Shown here: positions 35,241 through 45,268 of the stretch, in pieces
Numbering within the stretch: the stretch's first letter is position 1
Layout of the letters: every line of letters starts with the position of its first letter
Assembly (NCBI RefSeq): GCF_014700075.1
Contig: NZ_JACXBU010000004.1
Span: forward strand, 248,001-312,000
Direction of reading: 5' to 3'
Source: Pseudomonas sp. JM0905a
Lineage (GTDB): Bacteria; Pseudomonadota; Gammaproteobacteria; Pseudomonadales; Pseudomonadaceae
Length of the DNA: 64,000 nucleotides
Program-made: the position numbers and the translations under genes
The notes under the pieces: model-generated
The model's database searches: none
What the model was told of the DNA's origin: nothing
Seen by the model: the letters and a program-made list of their open reading frames with translations, nothing else

Positions 35241-37325
35241 TCATTCCGCGATACGAATCAGCGCGTCCACCGCCACGGCACCATCGGCGCCGACCAGCAG
35301 AGGATTCACATCCAGCTCAAGCAAGCGCCCGGCGTTCTCGCAGGCGTAGTCGGCCACCGCGCGAATGGCAGCCACCAGCGCGTCCAGGTCCGCTGCAGGG
35401 CGACCACGGAAGCCGGTGAGCAGCGGCGCACTGCGCAAGCTCAGCAAGGCATCGCGGATCGCGGCATCGTTGGTGGGTAGCAGCAGGCTGCGGCTGTCCT
35501 TCAGCAGCTCGACGAGAATGCCGCCGGCACCTATCACCAGGGCCAGGCCAAAACCTTCCTCGCGCTTGACGCCCACGATCAGCTCCGCGAGTGGCGGGGT
35601 TGCCATGCGTTCCAGCAGTACCTGGTCGAAGGCCACGCCCGGCGCATAGGCGGCAATGCGTTGCCGCATTTCCCCCAGGGCGCGTTGCAGGGCGTCGGCA
35701 TCACGCAGATTGAGGGCCACCGCGCCGGCTTCGGTCTTGTGCGGCAGGTCTGCGCTGACGGCTTTCAACACCAGCGGATAGCCGAGCTGGCCGGCATCTT
35801 CCACGGCCCGTTCCGGCGTGCTGAGCCGCGCTTGCGGAACCGGAAGTCCAAAGGGGCGCAGGGCCTGCTTGGACTGCCACTCATCCAGCAACTCACCACC
35901 GGCCAGAGGTGATGGACTCAGGGGCACCAGGGCCGACTCGCCCCGGGCCAGCAGTGCTTCACGGCGTTGCTGGTAGGCGGCGATCCGGCTCCAGGCGGCC
36001 AGGCCGTCCTCCACGCCTTGCAGGGCAGCGACGCCACGGGCGTGCAGGTACTCGCGGGCGGATTCCGGCAGCAGTTCCGGGAAGGCGGAGGCAATGAAAC
36101 CGGTCTTGCCATGACGCTCCAGGGCTTCGCAATACAACTCCAGCAGCAGATCGCACTGAGGCCGCTCGCCGGTTTCCTCGCCTGGATAGTCCAGCACCAG
36201 CAACGCCGCATCAGCAGCACTGCGCAGGGCGCTGTCGAGCATACGTTCCAGGGCGTCACCGTTGCCCCAGATGGCGGTGGTGAAGTCCAGCGGGTTGGCG
36301 ATATTGGCGTACCCCGGCAGGACCTGCGCCAACTCATGGCGTTGGCCGTCATCCAGTTTCGGCAGTTGCAGGCCATTGGCCTCGGAGTAGTCGGCGATCA
36401 GGCCGGCATCACCGCCGGAGCAGGCCAGGGCAATGAGGCTGGGACCGGCAGGCAGCTTGCCGCAGGCAGCGGCCTTGAGGGTCTCCATGAAGCTCACCGG
36501 ACCACTGACACGGATCACCCCGAGGCGCTCGAAGAGGCTGTCGTACAAGGCATCGGAACCGGCCAGGGAACTGGTATGGCTGAGGGCGAGCTCAGCGCCG
36601 ATCTGCGATACGCCGGTCTTCAGTGCGATGATCGGGATGCCCTTCTCCAGGGCCTTGTGCGCGGCACGGGCGAAGCCCGGTACGTTCTTCAGACCTTCCA
36701 GATGCAGGCCGATGGCAGTGACGCGGGGCTCGTCCAGCAGCACATCCATCAGCTCAGCCACGCCCAGTTGCGCCTGGTTGCCCACCGAGGCCATGTAGGC
36801 GATCGGCAGGGAGCGATCGCTCATGGACAGGTTGTAGGCGAAGTTGCCGCTCTGGGTGAGCACGGCCACGCCCTTCTCCACCAGTTGGCCACCGTGGGCC
36901 ACCGGCCAGAGGGCGGCGCCGTGGAGGTAGTCCAGCAGGCCGTAGCAGTTGGGCCCGAGCAGCGCCATGTCACCGGCCGCTGCCAGCAACTGCGCCTGTA
37001 GGGCCTGGCCCTCGGCACCGGTTTCGGCGAAGCCGGAGGCGTAGCAAATGGCACCACCTGCGCCCTTGGCGGCCAGGGCTGCGACGCTGTCCAGCGTCTG
37101 TTCACGGTTGGTGGCGATGAACACCGCGTCCGGCCCGCACGGCAGGTCCGCGACGCTGGCCACGCAGGGCACGCCTTCCAGCTCGGCGTGCTGCGGATTG
37201 ACCAGCCACATCTGGCCGGCGAAGCCACCTTCGGCGCAGCGCTTGAGGGCGCGGGCCATGCTGCGACCACCGATGAAGGCCAGGTGCCGGGGCGCCAGCA
37301 GGCGCTTGAGGTTGTCTCGATTCAT
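35241..37325 (-). CDS. ADP-forming acyl-CoA ligase (acetate-CoA ligase family)
   Basis: This fused alpha/beta NDP-forming acyl-CoA synthetase has 694 residues. In order it has a CoA-binding Rossmann domain (HLAFIGGRSMARALKRC), succinyl-CoA-ligase-like domains with the phospho-His region LALSHTSSLAGSDALYDSLF, and a C-terminal ATP-grasp domain (YPLVLKAVSADLPHKTEAGA). The start at 37325 gives the normal N-terminus. It lies between the acyl-CoA dehydrogenase and aruI. A substrate from arginine breakdown, such as 4-guanidinobutyrate, is inferred from context only. Confidence 0.85.
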   Translation of the reverse strand: MNRDNLKRLLAPRHLAFIGGRSMARALKRCAEGGFAGQMWLVNPQHAELEGVPCVASVADLPCGPDAVFIATNREQTLDSVAALAAKGAGGAICYASGFAETGAEGQALQAQLLAAAGDMALLGPNCYGLLDYLHGAALWPVAHGGQLVEKGVAVLTQSGNFAYNLSMSDRSLPIAYMASVGNQAQLGVAELMDVLLDEPRVTAIGLHLEGLKNVPGFARAAHKALEKGIPIIALKTGVSQIGAELALSHTSSLAGSDALYDSLFERLGVIRVSGPVSFMETLKAAACGKLPAGPSLIALACSGGDAGLIADYSEANGLQLPKLDDGQRHELAQVLPGYANIANPLDFTTAIWGNGDALERMLDSALRSAADAALLVLDYPGEETGERPQCDLLLELYCEALERHGKTGFIASAFPELLPESAREYLHARGVAALQGVEDGLAAWSRIAAYQQRREALLARGESALVPLSPSPLAGGELLDEWQSKQALRPFGLPVPQARLSTPERAVEDAGQLGYPLVLKAVSADLPHKTEAGAVALNLRDADALQRALGEMRQRIAAYAPGVAFDQVLLERMATPPLAELIVGVKREEGFGLALVIGAGGILVELLKDSRSLLLPTNDAAIRDALLSLRSAPLLTGFRGRPAADLDALVAAIRAVADYACENAGRLLELDVNPLLVGADGAVAVDALIRIAE

Positions 37326-37370
37326 GTCGGATCTCGGAATAGGATTTGCCAGGATTTCCCTCACCCCTAG

Positions 37371-37393
37371 CCCCTCTCCCGGAGGGAGAGGGG
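37371..37393. repeat. Perfect hairpin CCCCTCTCCC-GGA-GGGAGAGGGG
   Basis: A ten-base perfect stem with a three-base loop lies in the 78-base gap between the acyl-CoA dehydrogenase and ligase genes, preceded by CCCTCACCCCTAG. The CCCTCACCCC...GGGAGAGGGG form is a common dispersed Pseudomonas intergenic repeat, and a diverged copy is at about 39628-39750. No U-run follows. Confidence 0.7.
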
Positions 37394-37403
37394 AGCGAAA
37401 GCC

Positions 37404-38564
37404 TCAGCGCAGCAGCGGGCGCAGCAGTTCGCGGGAAATGATGTGGCGCTGGATTTCCGAAGTGCCTTCCCAGATCCGTTCGATCCGGGCGTTGCGCCAG
37501 ATGCGTTCCACCGGGCCTTCGTCCATCAGCCCCATGCCGCCGAAGATCTGCACCGTCTCGTCGGCCACCTTGCCCAGTACTTCGCTGGCAAAGAGCTTGG
37601 CCATGCCGGCTTCGCCGTCGGTCATGGTGCCCTGGTCCATCTTCCAGGCGGTGTGCAGGGTCATCAGCTCGGCCGCACGAATCTGCGTGGCCATGTCGGC
37701 GAGCTTGAAGGAGATACCCTGGTAGGTGCCGATGGGCTGGCCGAACTGCTTGCGGTCAGCAGCCCATTGCAGCGACAGGTCGAGGGCACGCTGGGCCTGG
37801 CCAACGCAGTTGGCGGCGACCATCACACGACCGGCGGTGAGCCAGGCGTTGGCCACTTCCCAGCCCTTGTCCACCTCGCCGAGGACCTTGGAGGCCGGCA
37901 CACGGCAGTCGTCGAAGAAAATCTCGTAGGTGTGGTAGCCCTTGTTGCTGACGCACCGGGGACCGCGGCGCACGGTCATGCCGGCGGTGCCCTTGTCCAC
38001 CAGGAAGGCGGTGACGGCATTGCGCTTCTTGCCGTTGTGCTCGTAGGTGTCGGTGACGGCAAAAACGATGGCGAAGTCGGCGTGGCCGGCATGGCTGATG
38101 AAATGCTTCGCGCCGTTCAGCACGAAGTCGTCTCCATCACGGACCGCGCGGGTCTTGATGGAGTTGGCGTCGGAACCGGCGCCCGGTTCGGTCAGGGCGA
38201 AGCAGTCGATCTTTTCGCCCTGCACGCAGGGCAGCAGGTACTGCTCGATCTGCTCACCCTTGCAGGCCATGAGGATCTTCGAGGGCCGCGCGACGAACAC
38301 GTGCAGCGCCCAGGAGACCTTCGACAGCTCGCGCTCCACCAGTGCCTGGGACAGGTAGTCGAGGCCGCCGCCCCCCACCTCCTCCGGCATGTTGAAGGCG
38401 TAGAAACCGGCGGCGAGCGCCTTGCCGCGAATCTGGGCGGCCAACTCGGGTGACACGGCGTCGGCGCGGTCCACGGCTTCTTCATGGGGCAGCAGTTCCT
38501 TGTCGACGAATGCGCGCACCGCGTCGACCAGCATTTCCTGTTCCTGGGTCAGTTGGAAGTTCAT
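37404..38564 (-). CDS. Acyl-CoA dehydrogenase
   Basis: This FAD-dependent enzyme of 386 residues introduces the alpha-beta double bond in an acyl-CoA. It has the N-terminal helical domain, the FAD-contact signature CFALTEPGAGSDANSIKTRA and a C-terminal helical domain with RIWEGTSEIQRHIISRELLR, the usual catalytic-Glu region. The ATG at 38562-38564 has an AGAGGACAG site upstream; the longer frame overlaps the hydratase. The order hydratase, dehydrogenase, CoA ligase suggests a short beta-oxidation-like segment. The chain specificity cannot be told from sequence. Confidence 0.9.
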   Translation of the reverse strand: MNFQLTQEQEMLVDAVRAFVDKELLPHEEAVDRADAVSPELAAQIRGKALAAGFYAFNMPEEVGGGGLDYLSQALVERELSKVSWALHVFVARPSKILMACKGEQIEQYLLPCVQGEKIDCFALTEPGAGSDANSIKTRAVRDGDDFVLNGAKHFISHAGHADFAIVFAVTDTYEHNGKKRNAVTAFLVDKGTAGMTVRRGPRCVSNKGYHTYEIFFDDCRVPASKVLGEVDKGWEVANAWLTAGRVMVAANCVGQAQRALDLSLQWAADRKQFGQPIGTYQGISFKLADMATQIRAAELMTLHTAWKMDQGTMTDGEAGMAKLFASEVLGKVADETVQIFGGMGLMDEGPVERIWRNARIERIWEGTSEIQRHIISRELLRPLLR

Positions 38565-38592
38565 TGCTCTGTCCTCTGGCGGGTTCGGCGCA

Positions 38593-39375
38593 TCAGCGAC
38601 CGGTGAATTGGGGCGCACGCTTTTCGGTAACGGCGCGCAGGGCTTCGGCGGCATCCTCGCTGCGGCCACACAGCAGTCCGGCGGCCTGTTCTGCAGCCAG
38701 CTGCTCGGCCAGGCTGCGGCTGGCGCCGCCCTGGATCAGGGCCTTGGTCTGGGCGAACGCGAAGGTCGGGCCGGCGGCCAGGCGCGCAGCCAGGTCACCG
38801 GCAACGGCTTGCAACTGCTCGTCGGCGCACACCTCGCCCACCAGGCCAACGGAAAGTGCCCGCTCGGCGCCCCAGAGTTCGTCGAGGAACAACAGGCGCT
38901 TGGCCTGCTCGGCGCCGATCAGGCGCGGCAAGTGCCAGCTGGCGCCGGCGTCGGGGGAGTAGGCCATGCCGGTGTAGCCGGCCTTGAAGCGCGCGGAGGC
39001 GGCCGCGATGCGGAAATCGCAGCACAGCGCCAGGTCCATGCCCGCGCCGACCGCCGTGCCGTTGACGGCGGCGATGGTGGGCTTGGCGAGACCGTGCAGG
39101 CGGCTCATCAGGGCATGGGCGGTTTCGGTCCAGCCGTAGGTTTCCAGCTCACCCCGGGCTTCGGCCTCGGCCCACTCGGCAAGGTCTGCGCCTGCACAGA
39201 AGCTGCGCCCCTCACCGCTCAGGATGACCACGCGCACAGCAGGATCCGCCTCGTGGGCATCGAGCAGTTCGAGCAGGCCTTTCAGGGTGGGGATGTCCAG
39301 CGCATTGCGCTGATGGGGGCGGTTCAGGGTGATGCGGGCAACGCCGCCATCAACCTGGCTGAGCAAGGTGGTCAT
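38593..39375 (-). CDS. Enoyl-CoA hydratase/isomerase (crotonase family)
   Basis: This crotonase-fold protein has 260 residues. The oxyanion-hole segments SGEGRSFCAGADLAEW and AVNGTAVGAGMDLALCCDFR are intact. At the second acid position the sequence is YSPDAGASWHLPRL, with Asp instead of the hydratase Glu. That resembles PaaG-type hydratase/isomerases more than the classic short-chain hydratase. It is first of the minus-strand series hydratase, dehydrogenase, ligase, aruI, aruH, quinone reductase. A 495-base gap lies upstream. Confidence 0.87.
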   Translation of the reverse strand: MTTLLSQVDGGVARITLNRPHQRNALDIPTLKGLLELLDAHEADPAVRVVILSGEGRSFCAGADLAEWAEAEARGELETYGWTETAHALMSRLHGLAKPTIAAVNGTAVGAGMDLALCCDFRIAAASARFKAGYTGMAYSPDAGASWHLPRLIGAEQAKRLLFLDELWGAERALSVGLVGEVCADEQLQAVAGDLAARLAAGPTFAFAQTKALIQGGASRSLAEQLAAEQAAGLLCGRSEDAAEALRAVTEKRAPQFTGR

Positions 39376-39870
39376 GGGAACCCTCGTCTTGTTGTATTGC
39401 TGTGAGGAAGAACGTGGAAAGATCCTAAACGAGTGTTCAGGAAGGCGGCAATCCTGCCCATTTGGGGTATGTAACGCTGAAGCAGAAACTTAACTGCTTG
39501 TTTTTAATGGAATTAGTGTGAATTCAAGCGGAGAGAGAGCGGCGGTTGTTACATCTTTGAACAACTCGGAACCGACGATTCTTTCCAGCAAGCTGCGCAG
39601 GAAGTTCGAGCGGAGGATTGACCGCCCTCACCCCAACCCCGCTCTGCGCCCCGGCCAGATCGCTTCGCGATCTGGCGCTCATCGGCACCGAAAGCAGTGC
39701 TTCCGAAAGCGTGCCTCTTCGCCCCAGAGGGAGAGGGGGCTGTCCGTGCGGAGCGGGGCTTTTTTGCTCTTCCTGTAGGGGCGAATTCATTCGCCAATCA
39801 GGCCGCAGGCCTGACCCCGGAAGTTCGTCTGAGGATGCGCCCCTCTCCGAAGAGAGAAGGCGCGCTGGTG
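39376..39870. other. Intergenic stretch with repeat debris, no gene seen
   Basis: This 495-base gap separates the permease stop from the hydratase start. The first 170 bases, upstream of the hydratase, are AT-richer and should hold the promoter, but no clear element was identified. From 39628 it is made of dispersed-repeat pieces. These are a CCCTCACCCCAACCCC...CCCCAGAGGGAGAGGGG unit with an inner CAGATCGCTTCGCGATCTG palindrome, then GGGGCGAATTCATTCGCC and TCAGGCCGCAGGCCTGA. The short frames here are not convincing. Confidence 0.6.
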
Positions 39871-41268
39871 TTACACCGCGGGAGCGACCATCCCCTGGCG
39901 CTGACGCTTGAACTGCAGGAAGAAGTAGGCGGCATAGCAGACACCAACGAAACCGAAGCCCCAGTAAAGCGACGGACGCTGGGTCGGATCCATGGCGAGG
40001 AACACGAACAGCGAGCTGCACAGCAGGATGCAGGCCAGCGGCAGGAAGGGGTACAGCGGCGCGGCGTACTTGAGGTCCTGCACCGTGCCGCCAGCCTTGT
40101 AGTGCTCGCGGCGGAAGCGGTACTGGGCCAGGGCAATGACGATCCAGGTCACGGTGCCGGCCATGCCGCTGATGGCCATCAGCACCATGAACAGCGTGTC
40201 GGCGGCCACCACGCTGGTCAGCAGCGACAACAGCGCGAAGCACAGGGTGATGCACAGCGCACGCAGGGGCACGCCGCGCTTGCTCAGGGTCGACAGCCCG
40301 CGCGGCGCCATGCCGGTCTTGGACATGGCCCAGAGGATGCGGGTGGAGGCATAGAGGCCGGAGTTACCCACCGAGAGAATGGCGGTGAGGATGACGAAGT
40401 TCATCAGGTCGGCGGCGAAGGGAATGCCCACCATGTCGAAGACCTGGACGAAGGGGCTTTCCATCAGGCCGGCCTGCTGCCAGGGCACGATGGCCGACAG
40501 CACGACGATGGCGAGTACATAGAAGATCAGCACGCGGAACACGACATTGCGCACGGCGCGCGGGATGCTCTTTTCCGGCTGGTCGGTTTCGCCTGCGGCC
40601 ACGCCCATGATCTCGCAGCCCTGGAAGGCGTAGACCACCGCCATCATCACCGCGAACACCGCGGAGAGGCCGTTGGGGAACAGGCTGTCGCCAATCAGGT
40701 TGGAGAGCATCGGCGCCGGTTCGCCACTGGCCAGCGGCAGGACGCCGAAGATCGCCAGCAGGCCAACGATGATGAAGCCGAGGATGGCAGCGACCTTGAT
40801 ACCGGAGAACCAGTACTCGGCTTCACCGAAGGCACGGGTGGCCAGGCCGTTGAGGGAGAACAGCACCACCACGAAGAGCGCCGACCAGTACCAGATGGGC
40901 ACGTCGGGGAACCAGCGGGTCATGAGCATGCCGGCGGCGGTGAACTCCAGGCCGACGGTGGTGGCCCAGCTCATCCAGTACACCCAGCCGATCATGAAGC
41001 CGGTGCCCGGACCAATGTAACGGGTGGCGTGGGCCTGGAAGGAGCCGGATACCGGCATCTGCACCGAAAGCTCACCCAGGCAGACCATCACCAGGTACAT
41101 CAGCACGCCGGCGACCAGATAGGCCAGCACGGCGCCGGCCGGGCCGCCCTGGTTGATAGTGACGCCCGAACCCATGAACAGGCCGGTGCCGATCACGCCG
41201 CCGAGGGACAGCATGAAGATGTGGCGGCTTTTCAGCGCGCGGGTGAGCTGTATGCGATCTTCAGACAT
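39871..41268 (-). CDS. Amino-acid permease, APC/AAT family
   Basis: This inner-membrane transporter of 465 residues has about 12 helices. The consensus APC start is visible (LKSRHIFMLSLGGVIGTGLF, GSGVTINQGGPAGA), as is the EYWFSGIKVAAILGFII segment. It is of the amino-acid transporter subfamily that includes lysine, aromatic and GABA permeases. Position next to aruRS suggests uptake of arginine or a product, as proposed for the P. aeruginosa neighbour gene. A 179-base gap separates it from aruS upstream. Confidence 0.88.
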   Translation of the reverse strand: MSEDRIQLTRALKSRHIFMLSLGGVIGTGLFMGSGVTINQGGPAGAVLAYLVAGVLMYLVMVCLGELSVQMPVSGSFQAHATRYIGPGTGFMIGWVYWMSWATTVGLEFTAAGMLMTRWFPDVPIWYWSALFVVVLFSLNGLATRAFGEAEYWFSGIKVAAILGFIIVGLLAIFGVLPLASGEPAPMLSNLIGDSLFPNGLSAVFAVMMAVVYAFQGCEIMGVAAGETDQPEKSIPRAVRNVVFRVLIFYVLAIVVLSAIVPWQQAGLMESPFVQVFDMVGIPFAADLMNFVILTAILSVGNSGLYASTRILWAMSKTGMAPRGLSTLSKRGVPLRALCITLCFALLSLLTSVVAADTLFMVLMAISGMAGTVTWIVIALAQYRFRREHYKAGGTVQDLKYAAPLYPFLPLACILLCSSLFVFLAMDPTQRPSLYWGFGFVGVCYAAYFFLQFKRQRQGMVAPAV

Positions 41269-41447
41269 GACGCACCTCCAGATGGAGGTGGCGGGACAGG
41301 TGGGCTTCGCGGGTCATTATTCTTGTCTCCAATAGGCCACGAGGACCGCGTTGGACGCGGTTCGGAGCGATTATTGGAAGGACTTGTAAGACCCCGTTGT
41401 ACGTGGGGATCGAAGTTGTAAAAAGTCGTAAGGAATTTGTTCGATTC

Positions 41448-43694
41448 CTACGAGGCGCCTTGCAGCTGTGCGTCCAGCACCGCCGTCGATCGCACCAGCA
41501 GCTCTTCAAGACGCGGCTTCAGCGCATGCAAGGCGTCGGCATCCCCGGCCAGCGCCACGCTTTCCAGCTCCCGCAGGCACGTCGCCAGGGCTCTCAGGCC
41601 GAGGGATTCGCTGCTGCCCGCAAGGCGGTGGGAGAGGTGCCCGACTTCGGCGCAGTCCTGGGCCGCCAGGGCCTCCAGCAGGCCTGCGCGCTGTTCATCG
41701 AGCATGCGCCGCAACATCACCAGCAGCCCCTGGACCTTCTGCTCGCCGAGCAGGCCACGATGGGTATCCAGCAGTTGCCGGTCCAGCAATTCGGCCGCGC
41801 CATCGCCATCCTGCGTCCCCCCCTGCCCGGCCAGCGCCCGGCGCAGGTCATCGAGTTTCAGCGGTTTGGCCAGCGCACCTTGCATGCCGGCATCCAGGCA
41901 ACTGCGCACCAGCGCCGGCTGCAGGCTGGCGGTGAAGGCCAGGATGCGGCTACTGCGGTTGGCACCTTGTTCATCGGCACGGATCAGCCGGCACAGATCG
42001 ATGCCGGACATGCCGGGAAGGTGCAGGTCGAGGAGGATCAGGTCGAAGCGCCGCTGCCGGCACAGTAGCAGGGCCGGTTCGGCGTCTTCGGCCAGGGTGA
42101 CCCGATGGCCGTCGCGCTCCAGCAGCCCGGACACCACCTCGCGGTTGAGTGCGACGTCCTCCACCACCAGCACATCCAGTGGCTCTTGCTGCGGAACAAC
42201 ATTCGGAACGGAAGGCAGGTTTCGCGCGGCAGCCAGCTCCAGCTCGAACCAGAAGCAGCTGCCCTCGCCTTCCACGCTCTCGACACCGATCCGCCCGCCC
42301 ATCAGCTCCACCAGGCGCTTGCTGATGGCCAGCCCCAGGCCCGTTCCGCCGTAGCGCTGGGCCACGGCCTCGCTGGCCTGGGTGAAGCGTTCGAAGATCT
42401 TCGCCTGCAGCTCCGGAGCGATGCCGATCCCGTCGTCGGTGACGCTGATGCGCAGGTGCTGTCCCGCCTCCCGCGACTCCAGCAATTGCACCTCGACGAG
42501 AATCTCCCCCTCTTCGGTGAACTTCACCGCGTTGGCCAGCAGGTTGCTCAGCACCTGACGCAGGAATTGTTCGGCACCGTGGCAACGGCCCTGCACCCGG
42601 GAGTCAATGCGCGTACGCAGGATGGTGCCGTTGGCACTGGCCCGCGGTTCCAGCAGGGTCAGTACCTGATCCAGCAACGCCGGGAGGGAGAAGTCGACCA
42701 GTTCGGGCCGGCCCTCCCCTTCTTCCAGGCGGGCGAAATAGAGCACCTCGTTGAGGATCGCCAGCAGGCCCTCGGCGGCCTTGTGCAGGGCCTCCAGGCG
42801 CTTGCCGTCGCGCTCGTTGAGCGAAGCACCGCGCAGCAGTTCGGCCATGCCGAGGATGCCGTTGAGCGGGGTGCGGATCTCATGGCTCATGGTGGCAAGG
42901 AATCGCGACTTGGCCAGGTTGGCCGCCTCGGCGTCTTCCTTGGCCCGCTGCAGGCTGGCGGTGCGTCGCTCCACCATGCCCTGCAGGGCGGCGCGATCTT
43001 CCTCGCGACGCTGGATGTCGTCGAGGATGGCCTGGCGCATGTCATCCAGGGCCTGGGCAACCGTGTCGATCTCGTCGGCGCCACGGCCGGGTCGGCGGTT
43101 CAGATGCAACGCCTCGTACCAGTCGCCGGCGCCGACCCGGCGGGCGAAGTCGGCCATCACCTGCAAGTGACGGGTGACCAGGCGGTGGAACAGCCAGGAA
43201 AGCGCCACGGCAAGGCCGCAGAGGAAGATCCCCATCCACAGAAGGCTGGTAAGACCGGTGGCATACAGGCGCTGGTAGACAGCACCGAGGTCGACGATGA
43301 CTTCCAGTTCGCCGAGCTGGCGCCGTTCACCGCTGGGCGGCTGGTAGGACAGTGGGAAGCTAGCGCGACGCAGCGGGCCAGTAGGCTCGCTGACACCTTC
43401 TTGCAGGTCGAAATCGGCACTGGTCAGGCGCACCCGGGCGATGTCGGGAAAGTCCGCCAGGCCGCGCAGCTGCATCTTCAACTGCTCCTGGTTGAGGTCC
43501 CAGAGGCTGCGTTCGAAGCTGGCCAGGTAACCGACGCGGATCAGCTCCAGTCGCGCCTCGATGTCGCGCATCTCGCGGCGGTACTCCAGGTGCAGCTGCA
43601 CTGCGCTGGCGACCAGGGTAAAGCACAGGCTGAACAGCAGGATGAACAGCAACAGCCGGCGCAGCAGGCCGCTGGCAGGTTTCGATGCCGTCAT
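41448..43694 (-). CDS. aruS: Hybrid sensor histidine kinase, AruS-like
   Basis: This 748-residue membrane kinase has a first transmembrane helix at about 12-34 ([20 protein letters not shown]) and a short periplasmic domain. A second helix lies near 150-172, followed by a HAMP linker. A coiled coil leads to the HisKA H-box ([17 protein letters not shown]), the HATPase ([26 protein letters not shown]), a receiver with [14 protein letters not shown] and a C-terminal Hpt domain ([13 protein letters not shown]). It overlaps the preceding binding-protein gene by four bases. AruS/AruR induce the arginine transaminase pathway in P. aeruginosa; the assignment is by context. Confidence 0.8.
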   Translation of the reverse strand: MTASKPASGLLRRLLLFILLFSLCFTLVASAVQLHLEYRREMRDIEARLELIRVGYLASFERSLWDLNQEQLKMQLRGLADFPDIARVRLTSADFDLQEGVSEPTGPLRRASFPLSYQPPSGERRQLGELEVIVDLGAVYQRLYATGLTSLLWMGIFLCGLAVALSWLFHRLVTRHLQVMADFARRVGAGDWYEALHLNRRPGRGADEIDTVAQALDDMRQAILDDIQRREEDRAALQGMVERRTASLQRAKEDAEAANLAKSRFLATMSHEIRTPLNGILGMAELLRGASLNERDGKRLEALHKAAEGLLAILNEVLYFARLEEGEGRPELVDFSLPALLDQVLTLLEPRASANGTILRTRIDSRVQGRCHGAEQFLRQVLSNLLANAVKFTEEGEILVEVQLLESREAGQHLRISVTDDGIGIAPELQAKIFERFTQASEAVAQRYGGTGLGLAISKRLVELMGGRIGVESVEGEGSCFWFELELAAARNLPSVPNVVPQQEPLDVLVVEDVALNREVVSGLLERDGHRVTLAEDAEPALLLCRQRRFDLILLDLHLPGMSGIDLCRLIRADEQGANRSSRILAFTASLQPALVRSCLDAGMQGALAKPLKLDDLRRALAGQGGTQDGDGAAELLDRQLLDTHRGLLGEQKVQGLLVMLRRMLDEQRAGLLEALAAQDCAEVGHLSHRLAGSSESLGLRALATCLRELESVALAGDADALHALKPRLEELLVRSTAVLDAQLQGAS

Positions 43695-44464
43695 GGCCTG
43701 AACTCCGGTTGGGCGACCATGTCGCGATAGGTAGCTTCGCTCTCGGCCAGCCAGCGCTCGATCTCGCCACCGTCGGCCAGGCGCTGCAACTCGGCGTCGA
43801 TCTCCGCCATGCGCGCGGCCAGCGGGGAATGCCGGGACACCGCCAGGCGCAGGTGGTCGACGGCCAGGGTCAGGGGCAGCGCCCGGATGTCAGCGCCGCC
43901 TGGCAGATGTTCGATGTACAGCAGGCCGGTGCGCCGCTCGTAGGGGATGAAATCGATGCGCCCGCGAATCAGCTTGCCGAAGTTCTGCCTGCTGTCGGAG
44001 ACCCACTCGATATTGCCGGCGTGGGCAACGATCTGATCGAAGGCTTCGCCGTAGCTCTCACCGAACAACAGGCCGCCGCGATAACGCTTGAGATCTTCCA
44101 GCTTGTCCACCTGGAGCGGGTGCCGGCGGTTGTAGAACACCGCCACCTCCTCGCGCAGCACCGGCACTTCGGCGAAGGCCAGCGTGGCCTCGCGTTCGGG
44201 CGTGCGGTAGGCCAGCACCACGTCCACCCGCCCCTGTGCGGCATCCATCAGGCAGCGCTTCCAGTTGCCCAGCACCACCACTTCCACGTCCAGGCCGAGC
44301 CTGGCGAACACCGCCTTGACCACGGTCGGCGCCAGGCCACGCACCTGCTTGCCGTCACTCCAGGAAATCGGCGGATAGACCGGGTAATCGCAGTAGCGCA
44401 CCGCAGGCGCGGCCTGGGCGGCACCGCAGAACAGGAAGATGGCCAGCAACCACGCGCGCACCAT
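43691..44464 (-). CDS. Periplasmic solute-binding protein (SBP family 3) in a signalling operon
   Basis: This 257-residue protein has a signal peptide ([20 protein letters not shown]) and a single family 3 periplasmic-binding fold. Visible marks are [20 protein letters not shown] and [20 protein letters not shown]. It lies 4 bases after aruR, and its stop overlaps the aruS start, with no permease or ATPase of an ABC system nearby. It is therefore more likely a ligand-binding sensory partner of AruS than a transport component. The ligand (arginine or an analogue) is inferred. Confidence 0.75.
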   Translation of the reverse strand: MVRAWLLAIFLFCGAAQAAPAVRYCDYPVYPPISWSDGKQVRGLAPTVVKAVFARLGLDVEVVVLGNWKRCLMDAAQGRVDVVLAYRTPEREATLAFAEVPVLREEVAVFYNRRHPLQVDKLEDLKRYRGGLLFGESYGEAFDQIVAHAGNIEWVSDSRQNFGKLIRGRIDFIPYERRTGLLYIEHLPGGADIRALPLTLAVDHLRLAVSRHSPLAARMAEIDAELQRLADGGEIERWLAESEATYRDMVAQPEFRP

Positions 44465-44468
44465 GGGT

Positions 44469-45185
44469 TCAGGCGGCGCTGGCCGTGGCGGTGAACAGGT
44501 AGCCCGCGCCGTGGATGGTGATGATCAGCTGCGGCTCGGCCGGATCGTCGCGCAGCTTTCGGCGCAGGCGCCCGACCAGTACGTCGATGGAGCGGTCGTT
44601 GGGCAGCCATTCGCGGTTGCGGATCTGGTCCATCAACTGGTCGCGGCTGAGGGTGTGCCCGGCATTGCGCAGGAAGACGCTGAGCAACTGGAACTCGCCG
44701 TGGGTGAGCAGGGTTTCGCTGCCGTCCTGGTCGATCAGGCGGCGGCGGTCGTTGTCCAGCATCCAGCCGGCGAAACGCTTGAGCTGGGTGGAGGGGGCGG
44801 CGGCGGCCGGTTGCTGGGCATGACGTACCCGGCGCACCAGGTTCTTGGCGCGGGAGACCAGTTCACGGGGGTTCAGCGGCTTGACCACATAGTCGTCGGC
44901 GCCGCATTCAAGGCCGACGATGCGGTCGACTTCGTCGTTGCGGCCGGTGATGAGGATGATGCCGACCTCGGAGCGCACCCGCAGTTCGCGGGTCAGGGTC
45001 AGGCCGTCCTTGCCGGGCAGGCGGATGTCGAGCATCACCAGGTCCACCGGGCTTTCCGCCAGGCAGGCTTCGGCCTGTTCGGCCGTACTGGCGCAACGTA
45101 CCTGGTAGCCCTCCTGGGCCAGGTAGGACTGGAGCAGTTCACGGATCAGCGGATCGTCGTCGACGATCAGCACACTGGGAGCCAT
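44469..45185 (-). CDS. aruR: OmpR-family response regulator, AruR-like
   Basis: This 238-residue two-domain regulator has a receiver with the acidic pair VDDDP, phospho-acceptor Asp in VDLVMLDIRLPGKDG and Lys in DDYVVKPLNPRELVSR. A winged-helix DNA-binding domain follows (HGEFQLLSVFLRNAGHTLSR, NDRSIDVLVGRLRRKL). The ATG at 45183-45185 is the first before the conserved start. It is the first gene of the aruR, binding protein, aruS operon and probably activates the aruH/aruI series. Confidence 0.82.
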   Translation of the reverse strand: MAPSVLIVDDDPLIRELLQSYLAQEGYQVRCASTAEQAEACLAESPVDLVMLDIRLPGKDGLTLTRELRVRSEVGIILITGRNDEVDRIVGLECGADDYVVKPLNPRELVSRAKNLVRRVRHAQQPAAAAPSTQLKRFAGWMLDNDRRRLIDQDGSETLLTHGEFQLLSVFLRNAGHTLSRDQLMDQIRNREWLPNDRSIDVLVGRLRRKLRDDPAEPQLIITIHGAGYLFTATASAA

Positions 45186-45268
45186 TGCAGTTGCCCTCCG
45201 CCTCCGCACGTTGGCGGGGCGCTCTTATTGTTGGAGTGGCTGGAGGTTATCGCCGGTTGAACGACCGA

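Noticed and set aside
39440-39475. Possible RpoN site upstream of the enoyl-CoA hydratase (GGGCAGGATTGCC)
   Set aside because: The GG to GC spacing is eight bases instead of ten, so it does not fit.
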